From positions 1 through 20,100 of the forward strand of contig JBCDCZ010000048.1 in NCBI GenBank assembly GCA_039180865.1: 20,100 nt of DNA, in the 5' to 3' direction. Shown in pieces: positions 6,934 to 13,762 of the stretch. Made by a program: the position numbers and the translations under genes. The stretch is from JBCDCU01 sp039180865. GTDB lineage: Bacteria > Pseudomonadota > Alphaproteobacteria > Rhizobiales > JACESI01. The notes under the pieces were generated by a model. The model ran no database searches, was not told the origin of the DNA, and saw only the letters and a list, made by a program, of their open reading frames with translations. Position 1 is the first letter of the stretch. Every line of letters starts with the position of its first letter.

Positions 6934-8241
6934 ATGACCACATTCTCCCCTCGCGAAATCGTCTCCGAGCTCGACCGCTACATCATCGGTCAGAAGGAAG
7001 CGAAGCGTGCAGTCGCGATTGCCCTCAGGAACCGCTGGCGTCGTCAGCAGCTTGAAGAGGATATGCGCGACGAGGTGATGCCTAAGAACATCCTTATGAT
7101 CGGGCCGACTGGTGTCGGTAAGACCGAGATTTCGAGGCGTCTTGCAAAGCTCGCCGGGGCGCCCTTCCTGAAAGTCGAGGCAACGAAGTTTACCGAAGTC
7201 GGCTATGTCGGACGCGATGTCGAACAGATGATCCGCGACCTCGTCGAGGTCGGCATTGTGCTGGTGCGCGAGAAAAAGCGCAAAGGAGTTCAGGCAAAAG
7301 CCCATCTTCAGGCCGAAGAACGGGTCCTTGACGCACTTGTTGGCGATACGGCAAGCCCGTCCACACGCGAAAGCTTCCGTAAGAAACTGCGTGAAGGCCA
7401 ACTCGACGACAAGGAAATCGAGGTCGAAGTCGCTGATAGCGGTGGCGGTCTGCCGAATATGGAAATTCCTGGAATGCCGGGGGCTTCCATCGGCGTCATG
7501 AACCTCAATGACATTCTCGGAAAGACCTTCGGACAGCGCACCAAGAAACGCCGGCTTTTCGTCAAGGATTCATACGAGCTCCTGATCAATGAGGAATCCG
7601 ACAAACTGCTCGACGACGATCAGGTGGTCGCAGAAGCCCTGCAATCCGTCGAAAACGATGGCATCGTGTTTCTCGACGAGATTGACAAGATCGCCGTTCG
7701 TGATGGCGCGCGGGGCGGTGACGTATCGCGTGAGGGGGTTCAGCGCGACCTCCTGCCGCTCGTGGAAGGCACGACCGTTTCGACGAAATACGGTGCGGTG
7801 AAAACGGACCATGTGCTCTTCATCGCATCGGGCGCCTTTCACGTTTCGAAGCCGTCGGATCTTCTGCCGGAACTTCAGGGCCGTTTGCCGATCCGCGTCG
7901 AATTGCGGCCACTTAACAAGGAAGACTTCGTCCGCATCCTGACGGAAACGGAAGCAAGCCTTATCAAGCAATCGACCGCCCTCATGGCAACTGAGGATGT
8001 GACTCTTGAGTTCACCGACGACGCCATTGATGCGCTTGCGAACCTTGCCGTCGAAATCAATGCGAGCGTGGAAAATATCGGTGCGCGGCGACTTCAGACC
8101 GTGATCGAACGGGTCCTCGACGATATCAGCTTTACCGCGACTGACCGTGCAGGCGAGACAATCAAGATTGACGCGGAATTCGTCATGAAAGAGGTCGGTG
8201 ACCTTGCCAAGGATGCGGATTTGAGCCGCTACATCCTCTGA
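6934..8241 (+). CDS. hslU: HslU (ClpY) ATPase subunit of the HslVU protease
   Basis: AAA+ unfoldase that caps HslV, unfolds substrates with ATP and feeds them into the protease chamber. The protein is 435 residues, the normal alphaproteobacterial length. Walker A GPTGVGKT is at 57-64, the pore loop GYVGRD starts at 90, Walker B IVFLDEIDK is at about 243-251, and sensor 2 GARRL is at about 384-388. The I-domain lies between about 110 and 240. The C-terminus LSRYIL is the conserved tail that inserts into HslV to activate it. The ATG at 6934 has GGAAAG about ten bases upstream. It forms a unit with hslV; the permease gene begins 19 bases after its stop and may be co-transcribed. Confidence 0.98.
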   Translation: MTTFSPREIVSELDRYIIGQKEAKRAVAIALRNRWRRQQLEEDMRDEVMPKNILMIGPTGVGKTEISRRLAKLAGAPFLKVEATKFTEVGYVGRDVEQMIRDLVEVGIVLVREKKRKGVQAKAHLQAEERVLDALVGDTASPSTRESFRKKLREGQLDDKEIEVEVADSGGGLPNMEIPGMPGASIGVMNLNDILGKTFGQRTKKRRLFVKDSYELLINEESDKLLDDDQVVAEALQSVENDGIVFLDEIDKIAVRDGARGGDVSREGVQRDLLPLVEGTTVSTKYGAVKTDHVLFIASGAFHVSKPSDLLPELQGRLPIRVELRPLNKEDFVRILTETEASLIKQSTALMATEDVTLEFTDDAIDALANLAVEINASVENIGARRLQTVIERVLDDISFTATDRAGETIKIDAEFVMKEVGDLAKDADLSRYIL

Positions 8242-8260
8242 TCCGGCTGAGAGGATTGCA

Positions 8261-9184
8261 ATGAGTGGGGCGATTGGGGAGGCTGGCAAAAGGCCTGCTC
8301 ATCCTGTTGGGTTGTACTGGCTCGCGCTTGCGACATCCGGTGTGCTGTGGGGCGTGACCGGACCGCTCTCAAAGATAGCAGTCTCCACAGGGCACCATCC
8401 GCTCGGCATCGCTTTCTGGTCGACGCTTGCGAGCGTCATCGTCATGACGGCCATCATGGTTGTTCGAAGGCGGCGCCTACCGCTGTCACGCGAGCACATT
8501 GTCTTCTATTCAATTTGTGGTTTTCTCGGAACGGCATTTCCCCACACGCTCTCTTACGCGGCCTATCAGGTTGTCTCAGTCGGTATCGCGGTGATTATAC
8601 TGTCGCTCGTTCCGATCTTGACCTTTTTGGTTGCATTGCTGCTTCGGTTCGAAGCGCTTGATCTACGCCGCGCATTTGGCCTTGTGTTGGGTCTCATCGC
8701 CGTTTTGATGATCATGCTGCCGGACTCGAGCCTTCCGGACAGATCGCATCTTCCATGGGTCATAGTCTTGCTTCTGGTCGCGGTCTCTTATTCAAGCGAA
8801 ACGCTTTATATTGCTCGCAAAAAACCCGCGAACGTTGATGCTCTGGCGACGTTATGCGGGCTGTCCTGGGCGGCACTCATCATGCTTGCCGTCGCCGTTC
8901 CCTTGGCAGACGCCTGGGTTGATATCTCGCGGTTTGAAACCGCCGAGCAGGCGGCCATCCTTATGGCGCTCTTTCATATCGCCTCCTATTTCACGTTCAT
9001 CTGGCTTGTCTCGCAGGCTGGACCGGTCTTCGCTGTTCAGACCGGCTATCTGGTGACGGCGACCGGCGTTCTGATCGGGCTCTTCTACTTCGGTGACAGG
9101 CTTGGACCCTTCGTCTGGGTCGCACTTTTTCTCATGATGGTCGGCATCTTCTTCGTGAAGCCGAAGGAAAGCCAAGACAGGTGA
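8261..9184 (+). CDS. EamA/DMT-family permease
   Basis: Inner-membrane protein of the drug/metabolite transporter superfamily (RhaT/EamA type), 307 residues. About ten hydrophobic segments are visible as two repeats: roughly 18-37, 47-67, 78-99, 105-127, 136-153, then 164-183, 194-215, 229-250, 257-276 and 283-299. The typical EamA pattern appears in the first segment (SGVLWGVTGPLSKIA) and at the end of each repeat. Members export or import amino acids, purines or other small metabolites; the substrate here is unknown. GAGAGGA lies six bases before the ATG. It follows hslU by 19 bases and converges on cdhR with a 15-base gap. It could serve the adjacent carnitine island, but that is only positional. 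Confidence 0.85.
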   Translation: MSGAIGEAGKRPAHPVGLYWLALATSGVLWGVTGPLSKIAVSTGHHPLGIAFWSTLASVIVMTAIMVVRRRRLPLSREHIVFYSICGFLGTAFPHTLSYAAYQVVSVGIAVIILSLVPILTFLVALLLRFEALDLRRAFGLVLGLIAVLMIMLPDSSLPDRSHLPWVIVLLLVAVSYSSETLYIARKKPANVDALATLCGLSWAALIMLAVAVPLADAWVDISRFETAEQAAILMALFHIASYFTFIWLVSQAGPVFAVQTGYLVTATGVLIGLFYFGDRLGPFVWVALFLMMVGIFFVKPKESQDR

Positions 9185-9199
9185 GTCGCAAGTTTCGCG

Positions 9200-10150
9200 T
9201 TAATGGGTTTGGCGCAGTGCGCTCGGTGTCACGCCGAATTCCTGTTTGAACGCTCTTGTCATGGCACTCGTGTTCTCGTAGCCGCCGCGCACAGCGATTT
9301 CGGAAACTGGAAGGGCCGTCGTTTCAACAAGCCGCCTTACCGCGCTCAGCCGCAAATGCCGGTAAACCGTTCTTGGCGACGCGCCGAGTTCCGCCTTTGC
9401 CCTTCGCTCCAATTCCTTCTGAGATGCCCCGAGCTTTTCGGCGATGTCTCCGATTGAGAGCGGATCTTCGATGTGTGCGCTCATCAGCGTTATGGCGCGG
9501 GTCATGAGGAGCGACTGTGGTGCCGGATCGGACTGCATGTGTCGGTCGGCTTCCGCTGAGTGCAGGAAGAGCGCTTCCACATCAAGGCGCAGGCGCGCGC
9601 CATGCGCCTTTCCGATGAGGTCAAGCGCAAGGTCAAAGGCCGCACTGGCCCCGCCGCAGGTGATGCGGTTTCGGTCGATCACGTATCGTGCGCGCTTGGC
9701 ATTCACGTCGAGGAAGACTTCCGGGAACCGGTCCAGAAGATCGCTGTGGATCGTCGCATCATAGCCGTCGAGGAGCCCGCTTGCGGCCATTAGCCAAGCC
9801 CCCGTATCGAGGCCGGCGATCATTGGGTTCTTGGAGACCGCTTGTCTGAGCGCGCGCCGGACTGGTGGTGTATCAAGGATCAAGTGATCATAGCTAGACA
9901 CCACAAAGAGGATGTCGCTTTCGGTATCGGTGCCGAAAGCGGAATCGGGCAAAAGCGTGAGGCCGCTTGACGAGGTGACCGCGGCCCCGTCGAGACTTAA
10001 AATTTGCCAGCTATAGAGATCTCTCCCGGAGAGCCGGTTAGCCGCGCGGAATGGTTCCAATGTGTTGGCCAGACAATGATTGGAGAACGCCTCGAAGAGC
10101 AGGATCCCCAGGCGGCATTCGCTCTTTGCATATTTTGTCCAGTTCTGCAT
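9200..10150 (-). CDS. cdhR: GlxA/CdhR-type AraC-family transcriptional regulator
   Basis: Regulator with an N-terminal DJ-1/PfpI-like (class I amidotransferase-like) domain at about residues 13-180 and a C-terminal double helix-turn-helix AraC domain at about 215-316. The second HTH motif reads VSEIAVRGGYENTSAMTRAF. The nucleophile elbow reads GLDTGAWLMA, lacking the cysteine of active DJ-1 enzymes, as expected for a ligand-sensing domain. This architecture is that of CdhR, GbdR and relatives, which activate carnitine or glycine betaine catabolic genes in pseudomonads. It is divergent from the cdhC-led operon across 87 bases, the arrangement expected of its activator. I assign the CdhR role from family plus context; the ligand (carnitine or a pathway intermediate) is inferred. 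Confidence 0.8.
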   Translation of the reverse strand: MQNWTKYAKSECRLGILLFEAFSNHCLANTLEPFRAANRLSGRDLYSWQILSLDGAAVTSSSGLTLLPDSAFGTDTESDILFVVSSYDHLILDTPPVRRALRQAVSKNPMIAGLDTGAWLMAASGLLDGYDATIHSDLLDRFPEVFLDVNAKRARYVIDRNRITCGGASAAFDLALDLIGKAHGARLRLDVEALFLHSAEADRHMQSDPAPQSLLMTRAITLMSAHIEDPLSIGDIAEKLGASQKELERRAKAELGASPRTVYRHLRLSAVRRLVETTALPVSEIAVRGGYENTSAMTRAFKQEFGVTPSALRQTH

Positions 10151-10237
10151 GAATTCTGTCTAATACGGCATAATGGGTGGTGGCAATCTCTCTGACACTC
10201 TCCCGATAGTTTTGAAGGCCGAGGGGAGGAGAGTCCG
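10147..10237 (+). promoter_or_regulatory. cdhR-cdhC divergent control region with possible 21-bp-spaced direct repeat
   Basis: The 87 bases between the two start codons must hold both promoters. GCATGAAT (10147-10154) and GCATAAT (10168-10174) are near-direct repeats starting 21 bases apart, the spacing typical of AraC-family half-sites, although the first overlaps the cdhR start codon. CATAAT at 10169-10174 could be a -10 element for the catabolic operon, with no good -35, as in activator-dependent promoters. On the minus strand TTGCCA (10186-10181) and TATTAG (10165-10160), 15 bases apart, may serve cdhR. The GAGGGGAGGAG before 10238 is the cdhC ribosome-binding site. Confidence 0.35.
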
Positions 10238-11146
10238 ATGCCGCTTTCGATCAACCGCGAGGTTTTCATTACAGCGGCCCTGACCGGTTCCGGCGGAACG
10301 CAGGACAGAAGCCGCAATGTGCCCCGCGGTCCAGCGGAGATCGCAGAAAGTGCCATCGCGGCAGCGAAGGCAGGTGCCGCCGTCGTTCATTGCCATGTCC
10401 GCGATCCTGAAACGGGCGCACCTGCCCGCGATCCGAAGCTTTACCGGGAAGTCACCGAGCGCATCCGCGACGCCGATGTCGACATGGTGTTGAACCTGAC
10501 TGCTGGAATGGGAGGTGATCTCGTTTTCGGTCCACCGTCAAACCCGTTGCCGCTCGCGACGGGCACCGACATGATCAGCGCCGAGGACCGCATGGAGCAC
10601 ATCGCGGATTGTCTTCCGGAAATCTGCACGCTCGACTGTGGGACGATGAATTTCGCAGAAGCCGATTACGTCATGACCAACACACCGGGCATGCTGGAAG
10701 CCATGGGAGGCATGATGACCGACCTTGGTGTCAAACCGGAGATCGAGGCGTTTGACACCGGCCATTTGTGGCTTGCAAAGAAACTGGTTTCAGATGGCGT
10801 TCTTGAAGCACCTGCGCTCGTTCAGCTTTGCATGGGCATTCCCTGGGGCGCACCGAACGACCTCAACACCTATATGGCGATGGTCAACAACATCCCGGAA
10901 GACTGGACGTGGTCAGCGTTTTCGATCGGACGCGATGAGATGCCTTATGTGGCCGCTGCCGTTCTTGCGGGTGGCAATGTGCGGGTCGGGTTGGAGGATA
11001 ATCTCTGGCTGGATAAGGGTGTTCTTGCGACCAATGAAAGCCTCGTACAACGCGCAGTGGCAATCATCGAGGCTCTCGGGGCAACAGTGATCGGACCTGA
11101 AGCGGTTCGTGAAAAACTCGGCCTTGAAAAACGCCAGCCCCGCTAG
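10238..11146 (+). CDS. cdhC: BKACE-family 3-dehydrocarnitine cleavage enzyme (CdhC type)
   Basis: Beta-keto acid cleavage enzyme (DUF849/Kce superfamily), a zinc-dependent TIM-barrel protein. In carnitine catabolism this family converts 3-dehydrocarnitine plus acetyl-CoA into acetoacetate plus betainyl-CoA. The protein is 302 residues. The zinc-ligand motif VHCHVRDP gives His51 and His53. NLTAGMGG, TLDCGTMNF, EAFDTGHL and the late signature VRVGLEDN at about 250-257 are all characteristic. It begins MPLSINREVFITAALTGSG after a strong GGGGAGGAG ribosome-binding site. It is the first gene of the five-gene operon, ten bases before the carnitine dehydrogenase gene and opposite cdhR. That context is what separates 3-dehydrocarnitine from other beta-keto acids as substrate. 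Confidence 0.9.
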   Translation: MPLSINREVFITAALTGSGGTQDRSRNVPRGPAEIAESAIAAAKAGAAVVHCHVRDPETGAPARDPKLYREVTERIRDADVDMVLNLTAGMGGDLVFGPPSNPLPLATGTDMISAEDRMEHIADCLPEICTLDCGTMNFAEADYVMTNTPGMLEAMGGMMTDLGVKPEIEAFDTGHLWLAKKLVSDGVLEAPALVQLCMGIPWGAPNDLNTYMAMVNNIPEDWTWSAFSIGRDEMPYVAAAVLAGGNVRVGLEDNLWLDKGVLATNESLVQRAVAIIEALGATVIGPEAVREKLGLEKRQPR

Positions 11147-11156
11147 GAGTGAATAG

Positions 11157-12584
11157 ATGATCCGGAGAGCGGCGATTGTCGGAGGCGGTGTTATTGGTGG
11201 CGGATGGGCCGCACGGTTTCTCTTGTCGGGGATTGATGTGCATGTCCACGACCCGGATCCGGAAGCCGAGCGCAAGATTGGCGAAGTGCTTGAGAACGCC
11301 CGCCGGTCGCTGCCTGCGCTTTATGACTTTGCGCTTCCACCCGAAGGAACACTCACTTTTTCAGAAAGCCTGTCGGACGCGGTAAAGGAGGCCGACTGGG
11401 TCCAGGAAAGCGTACCGGAGCGCCTTGAGCTCAAACATCGGATCATCGCCGAGATCGAAGAACACGCTTCGCAAACGGCCCTCATCGGCTCATCGACCTC
11501 CGGTTTCAAACCATCAGATCTGCAGGAAGGGGCTCAACATCCCGACCGCATCTTTGTCGCCCATCCCTTCAATCCGGTCTATCTCTTGCCGCTCATTGAA
11601 CTGGTCGGTGCTGAGACGGCAACGGCACGGGCAAGTGAAATCCTGTCCGCTCTCGGGATGAAGCCGCTCGTCGTCCGGCGTGAGATCGACGCCCATATCG
11701 CGGATCGTTTCCTGGAAGCCGTTTGGCGGGAGGCGCTCTGGCTTGTGCGCGATGGTGTTGCGACAACGGAAGAAATCGATGACGCGATCCGCTTCGGATT
11801 CGGTCTTCGCTGGGCGCAAATGGGCCTCTTCGAAACCTATCGGATCGCCGGTGGCGAAGCGGGTATGGCCCACTTCATTGAGCAGTTCGGCCCCGCCCTG
11901 AAATGGCCTTGGACAAAACTGATAGATGTTCCGGATCTCACCAGCGAGCTGGTCCAGGAAATTGCTGATCAATCCGATGCCCAGTCTGGCCATATGACGA
12001 TCCGCGAACTGGAGCGCAAGCGCGACGACAATCTCGTCGCGATCATGCGTGCCCTCAAGGGACGTGGTTTTGCTGCAGGTGCCCTCCTCAGCAATCAGGA
12101 CCAAAAGCTGAAACCGGATTATCCGGAAGATGTTACGAAGCCGCTCAAAACCCTTGAGCGCGTCATCCCGATCGACTGGACCGACTACAACGCTCACATG
12201 AATGAAAGCCGCTACGGGCAGGTGTTCTCCGATGCGGCGGATTTCGTCATGGAGATGGTCGGCGCGGATGCCGACTATATTGCGGGCGGCCTCTCTTACT
12301 TCACCGTCGAGATCGTCATCCGCTTTGTGCTTGAAACCCATCCGGGTGAACGCATTCACGTGATGACCCAGGTCCTTCAGGGCGAGGGCAAGAAGCTACG
12401 CCTTTTCCATGAAATGCACGCTGAAAACGGCGATCTTCTCGCAACCGGGGAACAGCTTCTCATCCATGTCAGCCTGGAGACCCGGCGCTCATGTTCGCCA
12501 GCCGATGAGGTCCGCAAAAAGATTGAAACACTCGCAAAAGCACACGCCCATTTGCCGCTTCCAGACGGCGCAAGGGGACCTTGA
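11157..12584 (+). CDS. Carnitine 3-dehydrogenase fused to a hotdog thioesterase (CdhA-CdhB type)
   Basis: Bifunctional protein of 475 residues. Residues 1-185 form an NAD-binding 3-hydroxyacyl dehydrogenase domain with VGGGVIGGGWAAR at 8-20 and HPFNP at 136-140 with Glu148 in PLIELVG. Residues about 186-320 are the 3HCDH C-terminal helical domain. This half resembles L-carnitine dehydrogenase, which oxidises L-carnitine to 3-dehydrocarnitine with NAD+. From about 330 a 4HBT-like hotdog thioesterase follows, with the active-site stretch DWTDYNAHMN at 340-349. In pseudomonads the thioesterase is a separate gene, cdhB, proposed to hydrolyse betainyl-CoA to glycine betaine. Fused forms occur in rhizobia as far as I recall. 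AGGAG lies seven bases upstream of the ATG. Both domains look intact. Confidence 0.9.
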   Translation: MIRRAAIVGGGVIGGGWAARFLLSGIDVHVHDPDPEAERKIGEVLENARRSLPALYDFALPPEGTLTFSESLSDAVKEADWVQESVPERLELKHRIIAEIEEHASQTALIGSSTSGFKPSDLQEGAQHPDRIFVAHPFNPVYLLPLIELVGAETATARASEILSALGMKPLVVRREIDAHIADRFLEAVWREALWLVRDGVATTEEIDDAIRFGFGLRWAQMGLFETYRIAGGEAGMAHFIEQFGPALKWPWTKLIDVPDLTSELVQEIADQSDAQSGHMTIRELERKRDDNLVAIMRALKGRGFAAGALLSNQDQKLKPDYPEDVTKPLKTLERVIPIDWTDYNAHMNESRYGQVFSDAADFVMEMVGADADYIAGGLSYFTVEIVIRFVLETHPGERIHVMTQVLQGEGKKLRLFHEMHAENGDLLATGEQLLIHVSLETRRSCSPADEVRKKIETLAKAHAHLPLPDGARGP

Positions 12585-12593
12585 GGAAAAGCC

Positions 12594-13757
12594 ATGGATT
12601 TCGCACTCTCCGAAGAACAGCGGCTTATTGTCGAAACCGTCAGCCAGTTCGTTGAAAAGGAACTCTATCCGCATGAGGCGGAAATCGAATGGACCGGAAC
12701 GCTCGACATGGATCTCGTCCGCGAGATTCAAAGGAAAGCCATCGACGCCGGCCTTTACGCGGCGAACATTCCGGAAGAATTCGGCGGCGGCGGTCTCGAT
12801 ACGCTGACCTGGCTCCTTTATGAAAAAGAGCTCGGCAAAGCGAACTATGCCCTTCACTGGACCTGCGTCGCGCGGCCTTCCAACATCCTTTGTGCTGGAA
12901 CGCCCGAACAGCGGGAAAAATATCTCGATCCCTGTGTCCGTGGTGAAAAATGGGATTGCATGGCAATGACCGAACCCGGTGCCGGGTCGGATTTACGGGG
13001 CATGAAAGCCTATGCAAAGCAGGATGGCAGCGACTTCATCCTGAACGGCACAAAGCACTTCATTTCGCACGCCGATATCGCGGACTTTGCCATTGTTTAC
13101 GTGGCAACAGGTGAGGAAGACACACCGCGCGGCCGCAAAAAGCTCATCAGTTCCTTCTTCGTCGATAAAGGAACGCCGGGTTTCACGGTTCGTGACGGGT
13201 ACAACAATGTGTCCCATCGCGGGTACACCAATGCGATCCTTGAATTCGACGATTGCAGGATCCCCGAACGCAATCTTCTTGGCGAGCTTCACAAAGGGTT
13301 CGATGTTGCCAATGACTGGCTCGGCGCGACACGCCTGCAGGTGGCGGCCACGTGCCTTGGACGGTCAGAGCGAGCGTTTTCAGCAGCGCTTTCCTTTGCT
13401 GCGGAACGTGAGCAGTTCGGACAGAAGATCGGCAAGTTCCAGGGAATTTCCTTCAAGCTTGCGGATATGGCGATGGAAATGCGGGCCGCTGAACTCCTGA
13501 CCTTTGATGCCGGTTCGAAATATGACCGTGGTGTCTGCACCGACGGCGATATGGCGATGGCAAAGCTCAAAGCCTCGGAGGTGCTTGCCATGGTCGCAGA
13601 TGAAGCAATCCAGATCCACGGCGGTATGGGGCTGATGGATGATTTGCCACTGGAGCGGATCTGGCGCGACGCGCGGATTGAACGGATCTGGGAAGGCACC
13701 TCTGAGATCCAGCGCCATATCATCAGCCGTGAATTATTGCGGCCGCTTGGAGCCTGA
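12594..13757 (+). CDS. Acyl-CoA dehydrogenase, probable gamma-butyrobetainyl-CoA dehydrogenase
   Basis: FAD-dependent acyl-CoA dehydrogenase, 387 residues, starting MDFALSEEQRLIVETV. The three ACAD domains are present. The FAD/substrate signature CMAMTEPGAGSDLRGM begins at about 122, GRFQ-like GKFQGISFKLADMAMEM lies in the C-terminal domain, and QIHGGMGLM is typical. WEGTSEIQR near the C-terminus supplies the catalytic base Glu367. Unlike E. coli CaiA, as I recall its sequence (SGGSDE at this place), this enzyme keeps the glutamate, which favours a true alpha-beta dehydrogenation. By context the substrate is gamma-butyrobetainyl-CoA, giving crotonobetainyl-CoA. It needs an electron-transfer flavoprotein encoded elsewhere. 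Its ribosome-binding site (GAGGAAAA) overlaps the stop of the fused dehydrogenase. The substrate is inferred; the family is certain. Confidence 0.85.
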   Translation: MDFALSEEQRLIVETVSQFVEKELYPHEAEIEWTGTLDMDLVREIQRKAIDAGLYAANIPEEFGGGGLDTLTWLLYEKELGKANYALHWTCVARPSNILCAGTPEQREKYLDPCVRGEKWDCMAMTEPGAGSDLRGMKAYAKQDGSDFILNGTKHFISHADIADFAIVYVATGEEDTPRGRKKLISSFFVDKGTPGFTVRDGYNNVSHRGYTNAILEFDDCRIPERNLLGELHKGFDVANDWLGATRLQVAATCLGRSERAFSAALSFAAEREQFGQKIGKFQGISFKLADMAMEMRAAELLTFDAGSKYDRGVCTDGDMAMAKLKASEVLAMVADEAIQIHGGMGLMDDLPLERIWRDARIERIWEGTSEIQRHIISRELLRPLGA

Positions 13758-13762
13758 CGTCG

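Noticed and set aside
7570..8289. Long minus-strand open frame opposite hslU
   Set aside because: It is a shadow of the strongly conserved hslU; the translation is compositionally odd and matches nothing recognisable.
11514..12359. Long minus-strand open frame opposite the carnitine dehydrogenase fusion
   Set aside because: The plus-strand protein has all family motifs. The antisense frame is a by-product of GC-rich codon use.
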